A stretch of 64,000 bases of DNA from Saccharomonospora glauca K62 (lineage in GTDB: Bacteria; Actinomycetota; Actinomycetes; Mycobacteriales; Pseudonocardiaceae), in the NCBI RefSeq assembly GCF_000243395.2, contig NZ_CM001484.1:1227568-1291567 (forward strand), in the 5' to 3' direction. Numbering within the stretch: position 1 is the first letter of the stretch; every line of letters begins with the position of its first letter. Positions 10,993 through 19,349 of the stretch are shown here, piece after piece. Below the pieces are notes generated by a model, which searched no databases, was not told the DNA's origin, and worked only from the letters and a program-made list of their open reading frames with translations. The position numbers and the translations under genes are program-made.

Positions 10993-12204
10993 CTACCCCG
11001 TCTCCTCGTCGTTGAGCGCCGCGGCGGGCACCACGCGTTCGTAGACCCGGAGGGTGTCGGTGGCGATACGGTCCCACGAGTACCGGCACCGGGCGCGATC
11101 GGAGCCCGCGATGCCGTAGGCGTCGCGCAGCGCGGCGTCGCCGAGCAGCCTGCGTACGGCCGCGGCCACCGCGTCGGGTCGCCTCGGCGGGACGTGCACG
11201 CCCGTCACCCCGTCCACCACGGTGTCGGTGAGCCCGCCGACCGCCGCGGCCACCACCGGCACGCCACACGCCATCGCCTCCAGCGGCACGATGCCGAACG
11301 GCTCGTACCACGGCGTGCACACCACCACGTCGGCGGAACGCAGCAGCGCGGGCACGTCGGCGCGGGCGATCCGCCCCGTCAACCGCACTCGGTCGGCCAC
11401 TCCCAGGTCGGAGGCGAACCGCAGCAGCCGGCGGGCCTCCGGGTCCTCGGCCAACCTGTCCTCCGGGGGACCCCCGGCGATGATCAACTCCACCTCGGGC
11501 AGGGAACGCAGCGCCGCGATGGCGACGTCGAAGCCCTTGCGCGGCACCAGCCTGCCCATCGAGACGATGCGGTACCGGTGGTTGCGGGGCTCCTTGGGGC
11601 CGGAGGGGGTGAACCTCTCCAGATCCACCCCACAGGGCACTATCGACATGCGGGACCTCGGCAGCCCCATCCGCACCAGTTCGAACACCTCGTCCGAGCA
11701 CGTCGCCGCCACGCGAGCCGCGTGCTTGCCGATGAGCCGCTCCAACCCGATCCGTTCGGCGGGACTCGTGTCGTTCGCCCCTTGGTGTCGGCGCTTGACC
11801 ACACCGAGGGCGTGGAACGTCTGGACCACGGGCACGCCCAGCGAACGCGTCGCCATCAACGACGCCAGCCCCGACATCCAGAAGTGCGCGTGGACGACGT
11901 CGGGGCGCTCCCTCTCCCAGCGGGAGCGCAGGAACCGGGTGAACTCGCCCATATGCGGCAGCAGCTCGTCCTTCGGCACGTGTCGGGCCGGGCCGGCGGG
12001 GACGTGGACCACGCGGTAGCCACCGGGTGCGGTGACCTCGTCGGGTTGGTCCTCGTCGGCCCGGCGGGTGTAGACGGTCACCTCGTGTCCCGCCCTGGTC
12101 AGGCCCGCGGACAGCTCGGCGACGTGCACGTTCTGTCCCCCGGCGTCGACCTCACCCAGTGCCGCCAGTGGGCTGGCGTGCTCGGAAACCATCGAGATCT
12201 TCAT
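10993..12204 (-). CDS. Glycosyltransferase family 4
   Basis: A 403-residue retaining GT-B transferase. Seen: N-terminal MKISMVSEHASPL and GGQNVHVAELSAGL (the glycine-rich acceptor loop), HAHFWMSGL, IVPCGVDLERF, and the donor site with EPFGIVPLEAMACGVPVV around residues 305-325, in which the EX7E pattern of GT4 is visible. The pattern resembles sucrose-phosphate-synthase-like and MshA-like enzymes, but the substrate is not evident. Coded opposite to the Clp gene with convergent ends 48 bases apart, and 19 bases downstream of a second GT4-type gene, so the pair forms a leftward operon. Confidence 0.88.
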   Translation of the reverse strand: MKISMVSEHASPLAALGEVDAGGQNVHVAELSAGLTRAGHEVTVYTRRADEDQPDEVTAPGGYRVVHVPAGPARHVPKDELLPHMGEFTRFLRSRWERERPDVVHAHFWMSGLASLMATRSLGVPVVQTFHALGVVKRRHQGANDTSPAERIGLERLIGKHAARVAATCSDEVFELVRMGLPRSRMSIVPCGVDLERFTPSGPKEPRNHRYRIVSMGRLVPRKGFDVAIAALRSLPEVELIIAGGPPEDRLAEDPEARRLLRFASDLGVADRVRLTGRIARADVPALLRSADVVVCTPWYEPFGIVPLEAMACGVPVVAAAVGGLTDTVVDGVTGVHVPPRRPDAVAAAVRRLLGDAALRDAYGIAGSDRARCRYSWDRIATDTLRVYERVVPAAALNDEETG

Positions 12205-12223
12205 CGTGCCTCCTGCGAGGGGT

Positions 12224-13168
12224 TCAGGGCGCGAGCGATTCGAGCAGGACGTCCCAGCGGCGCAGGAACGCGTCGAGACCGAAGTGCGCCAGGGCGTACT
12301 CGCGTGCCGACTTGCCCATGCGCGTGGCCAGTTCCGGGTCGGCGCAGAGGGTCGACACCGCCGAGGTGAGGTCGGCGACGTTCGTGGACACGACTCCCGC
12401 GTCGGGGGGAACCGCCGTGGCGGCCTCGGTCGACGCCAGGACGACCACGGGCATGCCGAGCTGCATGGCCTCCAGCAGGGACAGCCCCAGGGAGGTCCAT
12501 CGCGCGGTGTGCACGTAGACGCGCCGGCGGGCCATCTCGGTGTGCAGGGTGTCGTGGGGGAGGTCGCCGACCGGGGTGACGCCGTCGACGGCGACGTGCT
12601 CCACCCCCATCCCGTAGAGGTCGATCGGTGCGACGCGGGCGAACACGGGAAGCAGGTCGGTGCCCACCACGCGGCCTCGTCGTACCGGCTCGTTGACGAG
12701 CACGGCGGCGCGGGGAAGTTCACCGGTGTAGCGATGACCGGGGTCGACGATGCCGTGGTCGATCACCACGGTCGGGGCGACCCCGTTGTCCCACATCAGC
12801 TCGTTGTAGTGGGTGACGTGCACGACGACGATGTCGTCTCGGTCGGCCAGGTGGTGGCGAGAGGTGGCCGCGGAGCCTCGCGGGGCGTTGTGCTCGACGT
12901 AGACGGCGGGGACGTCCACTCCCGGTGTCCGTCCCAGCCACCGGCGGGTCAGCTCGATCTCTTCGGGGCGTTGCAGCACCACGACGTCGACGTCGTGCTC
13001 GCGTAGCTCGGTGGGGCTCACCTCCACCGCCGAGGCGGGCCAGGCCCGCCCGCAGCGGCCCCGGCCCCACGGTCCGCGATCGTCCACAGTAGGCAGTAAA
13101 TAGGTGTGCTTTCCTTTGACGAACGCGGTTGTCCACGAGCCGTGGACATGCCACACCAGCACTTCCAT
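12224..13168 (-). CDS. Glycosyltransferase (GT4-like)
   Basis: A 314-residue GT-B type protein. Seen: start MEVLVWHVHGSWTTAFV, a stretch YVEHNAPRGSA, DLYGMGVEH, and a C-terminal donor domain with RWTSLGLSLLEAMQLGMPVVVLA followed by a Rossmann-end ALAHFGLDAFLRRWDVLL. Shorter than typical GT4 proteins (350-400). First gene of the two-gene leftward unit with the GT4 at 10993-12204. The ATG at 13168 has only a weak ribosome-binding site. Sugar and acceptor unknown. Confidence 0.8.
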   Translation of the reverse strand: MEVLVWHVHGSWTTAFVKGKHTYLLPTVDDRGPWGRGRCGRAWPASAVEVSPTELREHDVDVVVLQRPEEIELTRRWLGRTPGVDVPAVYVEHNAPRGSAATSRHHLADRDDIVVVHVTHYNELMWDNGVAPTVVIDHGIVDPGHRYTGELPRAAVLVNEPVRRGRVVGTDLLPVFARVAPIDLYGMGVEHVAVDGVTPVGDLPHDTLHTEMARRRVYVHTARWTSLGLSLLEAMQLGMPVVVLASTEAATAVPPDAGVVSTNVADLTSAVSTLCADPELATRMGKSAREYALAHFGLDAFLRRWDVLLESLAP

Positions 13169-13265
13169 GTCACCGAAGTTGCCCGGCCGGCTGCTGGGCT
13201 AAACCGTTCGTAACGCGGCCGGTCGTGGTTCGGTGACCCTGTGTGGAGGAGGTTTTCGCCGCTCG

Positions 13266-13700
13266 TCACGTGGCGTGTCCGGTCGCCGCTCCGCCACGGG
13301 ACGGCAGCACACTGATCACCAGGCCCAGCAGTGAGGTCACGCCGTACAGCCAGACGTTCGCCCCGTGGACGTTCGCGAGGTTTCCCAGCGGTGACACGGT
13401 CACGGCCAGGATGCTGTAGGCGAAAAGTCCGGCGAACGCGAAGAAACTCAGCCAACCGAACGCGCGTACGGTCCCTTCGGTGTGCGTCGCCGCCAACCCC
13501 AGCGCACCCACGCCCGTGTGGCCGATGTTGAGCAGCCCGCTGGCTCCGAACACCCACACGGTGCGGGAGGGGTCGTACCCCATGTCGGAGCCCACCAACG
13601 CGAACCCGGAGATGCCCAGCACCAGGTAGGCCAGGCCGATGACGAACACCGTCGCGCGCAGTGTCGCCGCCGGCCGGCGCGGTCTCGCCGAAGGTTTCAT
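13266..13700 (-). CDS. DUF4383 family membrane protein
   Basis: A 144-residue integral membrane protein with four predicted helices (about 15-35, 47-70, 82-102, 112-135) and short soluble ends. The pattern VIGLAYLVLGISGF ... GLLNIGHTGVGALGLAA ... WLYGVTSLLGL matches the actinobacterial DUF4383 family; its function is unknown. It lies next to an anti-sigma-type kinase gene and a set of small envelope proteins, which suggests an envelope-stress context, though this is only association. Confidence 0.75.
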   Translation of the reverse strand: MKPSARPRRPAATLRATVFVIGLAYLVLGISGFALVGSDMGYDPSRTVWVFGASGLLNIGHTGVGALGLAATHTEGTVRAFGWLSFFAFAGLFAYSILAVTVSPLGNLANVHGANVWLYGVTSLLGLVISVLPSRGGAATGHAT

Positions 13701-13755
13701 CTCCTGCCCCTCTCGACGTCGCGGACGGTCGCCGCCGCGGGAGGCGGTCGCGCCG

Positions 13756-14148
13756 CTACCGGGCGATACGGTGGGCGGCCTGCTTCGCGAAGTCGATGTG
13801 CACTACTCGGTCCACGTCTCGTTGCGGGTCGAAGTCGTAGCGCCACGCCGACAGAAAGTCGGTGACCGTGCCCAGTACGCGCCATCCGAGGGACTGCTGG
13901 CTCGGCACCCCACCGGCGATCGTCGTCGTGGACACCTCGGCGCGAAGCGTGCCGAACGTGACGGACAACCGGCAGGTCAGCACCGCTCCGGGCACGGAGG
14001 CGTGGACGAGGCTCGCGCATGCCTCGTCCACCGCGAGGACGATGTCGGTGACCTCGTCGGGGGCGAATCCCTCGCGTTCGGCCACTCCCTGGGCCATCAT
14101 GCGGACTGTCGCCAGATGTCGAGGATCGGCGGGAACGCGCAGCTCCAT
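13756..14148 (-). CDS. RsbW-like ATP-binding protein (anti-sigma factor kinase type)
   Basis: A GHKL-fold kinase of the RsbW/SpoIIAB type that would bind ATP and hold a sigma factor or regulate an anti-anti-sigma partner. Seen: MELRVPADPRHLATVR, then DIVLAVDEACASLVHASVPG, the N-box region in which the catalytic Asn is replaced by a non-standard residue, and a terminal ATP-lid segment that is weakly conserved. The start is taken at 14148 because GAGGGC lies four bases upstream; an in-frame ATG at 14199 would add 17 residues. No sigma factor is encoded beside it. Confidence 0.65.
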   Translation of the reverse strand: MELRVPADPRHLATVRMMAQGVAEREGFAPDEVTDIVLAVDEACASLVHASVPGAVLTCRLSVTFGTLRAEVSTTTIAGGVPSQQSLGWRVLGTVTDFLSAWRYDFDPQRDVDRVVHIDFAKQAAHRIAR

Positions 14149-14394
14149 CGGCCCTCGGCATCCGGGGCCGAACCAGTCCACCAGCTCACGTCTTCCCATG
14201 ATGTCGCCGGGATACCCACCGAGCGGATGTCCACACTCACCCGAGTGGGAGCACGGTCGTTCCCCCGTTCGCGGCTTTTTCCGGGAGCGGCCGGGAGGTT
14301 TGTGCCAGCTCCCTCCGGGGCACACGGTGACCACCGTCGGGCGGTCACGGGTGCGTGAGTGCCACGTGTACACGACGAATGGGAGGAAACCGTG

Positions 14395-14805
14395 GTGTAC
14401 GACGAACAGCGTGACGCCGTGGGCCAGCGCTCGGTGGCACAGCTCGTCAACGATCTTTCCTCACAGGTGAGCAGACTCGTCCGTGACGAGATCAAGCTTG
14501 CCAAGGCCGAGATGCAGGTGAAGGGCAAGCGGCTCGGCATCGGCGCGGGGATGGCCGGTGCGGGCGGGATGCTGGCCTTCTTCGGTCTGGCGGTACTCGT
14601 CGCGGCCGCCGTGTTGGCACTCGCGCTCGTCCTGCCCGCGTGGGCCGCGGCCCTGGTGGTCGGCGGAGCGTTGCTGTTGCTGGCCGGAATGCTCGCCCTC
14701 GTCGGCGGCAAGCAGGTCCGGAAGGCGACGCCCCCCATGCCGAGGGAGTCCATCGAGAGCGTGCGCAGGGACATCGACGTCGTGAGGGAGAGGATGCGGC
14801 AATGA
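14395..14805 (+). CDS. Holin-X-like (DUF1469) small membrane protein
   Basis: A 136-residue protein: an amphipathic N-terminal segment (QLVNDLSSQVSRLVRDEIKLAKAEM), two hydrophobic helices (about 55-78 and 82-105) and a charged tail. This is the actinobacterial phage-holin-family/DUF1469 pattern, known in bacterial operons without phage. GGGAGG ends eight bases before the GTG at 14395; another GTG three bases earlier is equally readable. Coupled by ATGA to the DUF3618 gene, and the trio with DUF4235 is a common envelope operon in actinobacteria. Confidence 0.78.
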   Translation: MYDEQRDAVGQRSVAQLVNDLSSQVSRLVRDEIKLAKAEMQVKGKRLGIGAGMAGAGGMLAFFGLAVLVAAAVLALALVLPAWAAALVVGGALLLLAGMLALVGGKQVRKATPPMPRESIESVRRDIDVVRERMRQ

Positions 14806-15083
14806 CCTCGTCGACCTCGTCGTCGAGCCCGCCCGACGACGAGTTCCCGCAGACGGTGGAACAGGCGCGCGTGGACATCGAACTCACGCGGCAAGAGCTG
14901 GGGGAGACCCTGCGGGAACTCATGACCCGGCTCAACGTGGGGGAGCGCGCCAAGGAGCGGTTCCACGACCGTTCGCAGGTCGTGCTGCGCACCCTGCGCG
15001 CCAACCCCGTCGCCGTGGCGGCGGGCGGCGCGGCCCTCTCGGCCCTCTTCGGCGGTCTGCTGACGTGGAGGCTGAAGCGATGA
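14802..15083 (+). CDS. DUF3618 domain protein
   Basis: A 93-residue protein with a charged N-terminal half (EQARVDIELTRQELGETL, about 20-37) and one hydrophobic helix near the C terminus (about 68-88) followed by a short basic end. This is the DUF3618 pattern. It starts within the stop of the holin-like gene (ATGA) and ends four bases into the next start, so the three are one transcript. Function unknown; probably a membrane-associated partner of its neighbours. Confidence 0.78.
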   Translation: MTSSTSSSSPPDDEFPQTVEQARVDIELTRQELGETLRELMTRLNVGERAKERFHDRSQVVLRTLRANPVAVAAGGAALSALFGGLLTWRLKR

Positions 15084-15343
15084 AGGCGTTGTACCGGCCG
15101 CTCAGCTTGCTGTGCAGCGTGGGGGGCGGGCTGTTGGCGAGCACGATGCTCAAGAAGTTCTGGCGGCGCGTGACCGGGGGCTCCAAGGCGCCCAAGGCCA
15201 CCGATCGCACGTTTCCGGCATGGCAGGTCGTGGCGGCCGCCGCGGCGCAGGGAGCCGTCGTGGGAGCCGTGAAGGCGGCGGTGGACCGGGCCGGTGCGGT
15301 GGGGTACGAGAAGGTGACCGGTGCCTGGCCGGGGAATGAGTGA
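15080..15343 (+). CDS. DUF4235 membrane protein
   Basis: An 87-residue protein with a first hydrophobic segment (about 7-25), a basic stretch KKFWRRVTGG, and a second hydrophobic segment (about 47-68) including AAAAQGAVVGAVKAAVDRAGA. This fits DUF4235. Coupled to the DUF3618 gene by overlap; the next methyltransferase gene begins before its stop. Function unknown. Confidence 0.78.
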   Translation: MKALYRPLSLLCSVGGGLLASTMLKKFWRRVTGGSKAPKATDRTFPAWQVVAAAAAQGAVVGAVKAAVDRAGAVGYEKVTGAWPGNE

Positions 15344-16001
15344 GTCCATGTTCCTGGTGCGACCGCCGGGGGTCTACCGCCCGCAGGACGACACCGATCT
15401 GCTGGCCGAGGCTCTCACCACGGTGACGTTGCCGCCCGGCGCGAGGGTGCTGGACGTCGGTACGGGCACGGGAGTGCTGGCCGTCGCCGCAGCGCGAGTG
15501 GGGGCGGCCGAGGTCGTCGCGCTCGACGTGTCGCGGCGGGCCCTCGCGGCGGCGTGGCTCAACGCGCGGTTGCGCCGCCTTCCCGTGCGGGTGTGCCGGG
15601 CCGATGTCTCGTCGGCCCCGCCACCGGGGCCGTTCGACCTCGTGCTCGCCAACCCGCCGTACGTGCCGTGGCCGGGTGGCGGGCGGACGTTACCCCGCTG
15701 GGACGCCGGACACGACGGCCGCGCGGTCATCGATCCGCTCTGCGCGGCGGTCCCCGACCTGTTGTCCGCGTGGGGTTGTCTGCTGCTGGTGCAGTCGTCA
15801 CTGGCCGGTGTCGACGAGACGCTGGCGGCCCTGGCCGAGGGCGGCCTGAAGACGTCGATCGTCGCCCGTCGCCCGGTGCCGTTCGGCCCCGTGCTGCGGA
15901 GCCGAGCGCGGTATCTGGAACGGCGTGGGCTGATCGCCGATGGACAACGCGAGGAGGAGTTGGTGGTCATCCGTGCCGACCGAACCGAACGGGCCGACTG
16001 A
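15336..16001 (+). CDS. Class I SAM-dependent methyltransferase (HemK2/MTQ2 type)
   Basis: A 221-residue methyltransferase. Seen: SAM-binding VLDVGTGTGVLAVAAA at about 38-53, ALDVSRRAL, and the catalytic NPPY (VLANPPYVPW, about 105-114) that marks N-methyltransferases of glutamine or adenine. Known: the HemK2/MTQ2 branch modifies Gln of release factors in eukaryotes and archaea; actinobacterial members lack a proven substrate. The ATG at 15336 overlaps the DUF4235 stop; an ATG at 15348 is an alternative. It overlaps the following CDGSH gene. Confidence 0.82.
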   Translation: MSESMFLVRPPGVYRPQDDTDLLAEALTTVTLPPGARVLDVGTGTGVLAVAAARVGAAEVVALDVSRRALAAAWLNARLRRLPVRVCRADVSSAPPPGPFDLVLANPPYVPWPGGGRTLPRWDAGHDGRAVIDPLCAAVPDLLSAWGCLLLVQSSLAGVDETLAALAEGGLKTSIVARRPVPFGPVLRSRARYLERRGLIADGQREEELVVIRADRTERAD

Positions 16002-16209
16002 GCGCGTCCCGAGGACCCCGAGAAGTTCCCGTCTCCGCCGGGTCACCGTGGTGCCCGGTGGTCCCGTCCTGGTGGAGGGCCCCGTCGAAGTGCGGCTCGC
16101 CGACGGCACCACCGTGGTGTCGGACCGGTTCCAGGTCGCCGTGTGCGCGTGCCGCCGCAGCGGGAGCTATCCGTTCTGCGACGCCAGCCATCGCCGTAAG
16201 CGGCGCTGA
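15973..16209 (+). CDS. CDGSH-type iron-sulfur protein
   Basis: A small protein (78 residues from this start) with a single CDGSH-type 2Fe-2S site: CACRRSGSYPFCDASH near the C terminus, the 3-Cys/1-His pattern in which the usual Gly is Ala. The core begins at RRVTVVPGGPVLVEGPV. The start is uncertain: the GTG at 15973 lies inside the methyltransferase gene and lacks a well-spaced ribosome-binding site. Convergent with the haem-oxygenase-like gene, with which it probably works in electron transfer; this is inferred from co-location. Confidence 0.8.
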   Translation: MPTEPNGPTERVPRTPRSSRLRRVTVVPGGPVLVEGPVEVRLADGTTVVSDRFQVAVCACRRSGSYPFCDASHRRKRR

Positions 16210-16245
16210 TCGGCGGCCCCCGACGCCCGTCCCGCGTACGGCGGT

Positions 16246-17295
16246 TCAGTCGTCGGGCAGCGGAAACCGCAACGCGCTGCGTCCTTCGCGCCAGTGCGAC
16301 AGCGTGTGGTCGGCGAGGTGGGATTCGAGCAGTTCGGTCGCCTGCACGCCGAAGACGACGTCGGCGGCCAGGTCGGGCTCGCGTGCCAGGAGGTCGCCGA
16401 TCACCTCGTGCCGCATCACCTGCTCGTGCACCGCGTCGGCCTCGACGTGTTCGCTGAAGAAGAACCGGCAGGCCTCGTCGGCGCCCAGCCGATCGAGGGC
16501 CTGCACCATGCGGCGGGCACTCGGCGCCGTGCTGATCTCGGCCGCGGCGAAGTGCCCCACGAGCGCGCCGCGCAGCGAGCGGTGGAGGCCGAACATCGAC
16601 ATCAGGTTCACCGTGGCGAACGCCTGGGCCGGAACGTGTTCGACGTAGCCGAGGTAGTCGGAACGCAGCCCCGCAGCCTCCATCAGGTCGGCGTAGAGCC
16701 GGGAGTGCATACGTTCGTACCGGCCGCCACCGAACTCGTCGAACTCCACGGCGACCAGCGCCGCCTTGGCCTGACCGCGTAGCCGGGGGATGACCCACGC
16801 GTGCGGGTCGGCCTCCTTGAGGTGGTAGATCGAGCGCATCGCGAGGTACTCGCGCATCTGCGTCCAGGAGCCCTCGTCCCGCAGCCAGTGGCTCAGCCCC
16901 GTGCCGTGGACGGGTTCCACGAGGAGCTCGTCGAGCGTGGCCGGGACGTCGCGGTCGCGCCCTCTGCCGGGGACGTCGGCGCGCAGGGCGGCGAGGAACC
17001 GGCGTTCGAGCGCCGTGCGCAGGCGCAGCAGGTCGGGGTCCCACTCCCACTCGGGGGAGACGTCGGCGAAGCCGCGGTAGTGCAGCTCGTAGCACGTCTG
17101 CAGGGCCAGGTGCAGGTCGTCCCCGTACGGGTCGGCGGCGCCGACGTTCGTGGGCAGGTGATGTCGACCGCCGGGTTCCTCCCGCAGGGTCGCCACCACG
17201 GCCGCCGACAACGGCCCTCGGGGCAGCGGCAACGACGCCGTCGGCGCCGGTTCGGGTGCGGAGGTCCCCGTTCGCGCGCTCACACTGGTACTCAC
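16246..17295 (-). CDS. Iron-containing redox enzyme family protein (haem-oxygenase-like fold)
   Basis: A 349-residue all-helical protein of the haem-oxygenase-like diiron oxidase/oxygenase type. Seen: LQTCYELHYRGF, a Glu/His-rich core with VEFDEFGGGRYERMHSRLY (Glu and His at metal-ligand spacing), FFSEHVEADAVHE and LLESHLADHTLSHW near the C terminus, consistent with six carboxylate/His ligands. Known: members oxidise lipids, amino acids or N-oxides using a diiron centre; the substrate here is unknown. GTG start at 17295. Its neighbour is the CDGSH protein, a possible electron donor. Confidence 0.78.
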   Translation of the reverse strand: MSTSVSARTGTSAPEPAPTASLPLPRGPLSAAVVATLREEPGGRHHLPTNVGAADPYGDDLHLALQTCYELHYRGFADVSPEWEWDPDLLRLRTALERRFLAALRADVPGRGRDRDVPATLDELLVEPVHGTGLSHWLRDEGSWTQMREYLAMRSIYHLKEADPHAWVIPRLRGQAKAALVAVEFDEFGGGRYERMHSRLYADLMEAAGLRSDYLGYVEHVPAQAFATVNLMSMFGLHRSLRGALVGHFAAAEISTAPSARRMVQALDRLGADEACRFFFSEHVEADAVHEQVMRHEVIGDLLAREPDLAADVVFGVQATELLESHLADHTLSHWREGRSALRFPLPDD

Positions 17296-17405
17296 ACGGG
17301 CGGGTTACCCGAGCGGGCCTCGGGATACACCGTGTCGAGGCCGTGGCGAACCGCGGGGCGGGAGCGTGGTGTCACCGTGTCATCGCCGTGGCCAGCTTTC
17401 CGGCC

Positions 17406-18002
17406 TCACCAGCAGGCGATCCACCACCACGGCGTGCACTCCTCTTCCTCTTCTTCCTCCTCGTCCTCCTCGGGAGGCGTGGTGGTCGGCGGAGCGCTCG
17501 GCGTCGTCGGGTGCGGCGGCTCGGGAGTGTCCGAGGGGGCGGGCGGGGTGGGGGTGTCGGAGTCCTCGTGATCCTCGTCGGGAGGAGGAGGTACGTCGGT
17601 GTCGCCGCCGTCGTCGTCCGAGGGGGCCTCGGGCGAGTCGTCGACGCCGCCGGGCTCGGGGGCGTCCCACGGAGCGTCCGGTGCCGTGTCCCCGTCCTCG
17701 GACAGTCCGGTGACCTCGGTGACGACCACCTGGCCGTCTCCCGACGTGGTGGGGACGGTCCTGACCGTGGTGGGGTAGAGCTCGGTGCGGTCGGGGTCGA
17801 TGACCACGATGCGTTCACCCTGGTCGTCCGCGTGCTGAGTGACGTCGTCGGGTGCGAGGTTCACCGCGACGGCCGCGACGACGCAACCCACGACCACGGC
17901 CCCCATCACCGCGAGTACGCGCATCCGCGACCGCGGTCCCGGCGGAGTCCGATCGTTCCAGTCGTCGTCGGAGAGCCGGGCCACCGACACATCGTTGTCC
18001 AC
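17406..18002 (-). CDS. Membrane-anchored protein with acidic, proline-rich tail
   Basis: A 198-residue protein of unknown function. Seen: cytoplasmic N terminus with SVARLSDDDWNDRTPPG, one transmembrane helix (about 28-48, VLAVMGAVVVGCVVAAVAV), a small soluble section (VVIDPDRTELYPTTVRTV) and then about 100 residues of Asp/Glu/Pro/Thr low complexity ending in a run of Glu, then CTPWWWIACW. GTG at 18002 is preceded by AAGGG eight bases away; a TTG further up is less likely. The tail encodes a TCC/TCT-rich repeat visible on the opposite strand. Probably an extracytoplasmic spacer with an aromatic, two-cysteine end. Confidence 0.62.
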   Translation of the reverse strand: MDNDVSVARLSDDDWNDRTPPGPRSRMRVLAVMGAVVVGCVVAAVAVNLAPDDVTQHADDQGERIVVIDPDRTELYPTTVRTVPTTSGDGQVVVTEVTGLSEDGDTAPDAPWDAPEPGGVDDSPEAPSDDDGGDTDVPPPPDEDHEDSDTPTPPAPSDTPEPPHPTTPSAPPTTTPPEEDEEEEEEEECTPWWWIACW

Positions 18003-18528
18003 GTCTGAGCCCTTCAAGACCGGGAACAGCCGAGTTGAGCTGTCTCACAGTAGATCATCACGGGCTGTCGTCACAGACAGGGATTGTGACGGAATGTGTG
18101 TGCGGTGTGGCACAATGGCGTGTTTCCCGAAGTGTTGATCACAGAACGCGACAACGCTGATCACGGACCGCGTTGGTGGGGTCGTGTGTCCGTCCACAGT
18201 ATCCCCGGCTCCGCCGGAGGCCGCGTCTCGGCGGAGTCGGACCGAGGTCGGCGCCGTGACGGTCGCTCGGGAACAGGGGAGCGTCGCCGCCCAGTGTCGG
18301 AGCAGCATCGTCCGAGATGGACTCCGGTGTGAGTCGTCCCCGGAGCGCAGAGTCGATCCTTTCGTCCTTCTCACAGTCATTCCTGGGGAATCAGTCCGTC
18401 CATACTGGAAAACTCCGGGATGGGTGGTGAGCCCGGTGAGGAGCGCTCCGGGAGCCGGCCGCGAGGAGTCACCCCGCGCGGTTTCGCGATGTCGGTCCAC
18501 GGGTAGCCGCGCCGTGGAGGTGAGCGTG
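18003..18528. other. Intergenic region, promoters only
   Basis: No convincing gene. Open frames here lack codon bias and ribosome-binding sites. It must hold the divergent promoters of the acidic-tail protein and the DUF2795 gene. An inverted repeat GTCACA (18070-18075) and TGTGAC (18085-18090) nine bases apart may be a regulator site; which regulator is not known. Confidence 0.5.
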
Positions 18529-18843
18529 ATGGCAACGACCGTGGCACGGTTGCGCGCGGCGTTATCCGAGGCGGACTTTCCCGCCGATCGCGAGGAGTTG
18601 GTGCGGTGCGCCGAACGGCTCGACGCCGACGCCGCCACCCTGCGCGAGCTGAAGGGGATTCCGCCCGAGACCTACGCCAACCTCGCCGAGGTGGAGCGAG
18701 CGGTCTCGTTCGCGTCCCCGGAATACGACCGCGAGCGCGCCGAACGCCGCCGCGCGCACGACAAACCGGGATTGTCCGAGCGGGCCAAGGACGTCGAGGA
18801 GCATCCGATCGTCGAGGAACTCGGTGAGAACCGGGGCAGTTGA
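18529..18843 (+). CDS. DUF2795 family protein
   Basis: A 104-residue soluble protein. The N-terminal 60 residues (RAALSEADFPADREELVRCA ... IPPETYANLAEVERAV) match the DUF2795 pattern, a small helical domain common in actinobacteria; the C-terminal third is charged and likely disordered. Function unknown. ATG at 18529 is eight bases from GGAGG. Confidence 0.72.
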   Translation: MATTVARLRAALSEADFPADREELVRCAERLDADAATLRELKGIPPETYANLAEVERAVSFASPEYDRERAERRRAHDKPGLSERAKDVEEHPIVEELGENRGS

Positions 18844-18912
18844 GTCGTTTGTCCGAGTTTTCCGCTGGGTAGCTGTACTGCGCGACCGTCTCGACGAGAG
18901 AGTAAGGCGATC

Positions 18913-19305
18913 ATGGATTTTCCCGGTAGCGGCGAGGTGGAGAACTCGCCGGCACGGCTCGCCGCACGCGCGGAGGATGCGGTCAGGGCGCTGTCACTTC
19001 GGACCTCGGGCCCGGTGGACGGTGACATCCTCGCGAGTCCCGGCGAGCTGCACGAGGTGCTCGGATCGCTGAAGTTGCTCGTCGACAACCTGGCGCGGTG
19101 CCTGCCCGAGATGGCCACGTGGCTCGAACAGTGCCTGTGGTGCGGGCGGGTCGGCGGCCGCGACCCCAGGGCCTACGGCGAGGTGGCCGAGTCGATCTTC
19201 GAGGTCGCCTCGGCGTTGGCGAGGGCTCACCGGATGAGCACGGCGTTGAGCCGGGACATCCAGGCCGCCCAGGCGGCCAGCAGCGACCTCGTCGTGAGCG
19301 AGTGA
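18913..19305 (+). CDS. Hypothetical protein, 130 residues
   Basis: No family recognised. The protein is predicted helical, with a central amphipathic segment (SPGELHEVLGSLKLLVDNLA) followed by a two-cysteine turn (QCLWCGRVG) and a C-terminal helix rich in Ala (EVASALARAHRMSTALSRD). ATG at 18913 follows AAGG nine bases upstream; codon use matches neighbours. It might be paired with the DUF2795 gene 69 bases upstream. Confidence 0.55.
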   Translation: MDFPGSGEVENSPARLAARAEDAVRALSLRTSGPVDGDILASPGELHEVLGSLKLLVDNLARCLPEMATWLEQCLWCGRVGGRDPRAYGEVAESIFEVASALARAHRMSTALSRDIQAAQAASSDLVVSE

Positions 19306-19349
19306 CGGGTCGCGTGCCCGGCGGATGCGGTCGTCCGCCGCGGTCCGGG

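Noticed and set aside
14399-14805. Holin-like protein as evidence of a prophage
   Set aside because: No other phage genes; the DUF1469/DUF3618/DUF4235 set is a usual chromosomal operon in actinobacteria.
17406-17560. TCC/TCT-rich repeat on the plus strand, considered as a repeat array or CRISPR-like element
   Set aside because: It is simply the codon repeat of the poly-Glu/Asp tail of the minus-strand protein; no spacers or fixed period.
18045-18638. A leftward 197-codon frame in the 18.0-18.6 kb gap
   Set aside because: No ribosome-binding site, overlaps the DUF2795 gene in antisense and has no recognisable domain.
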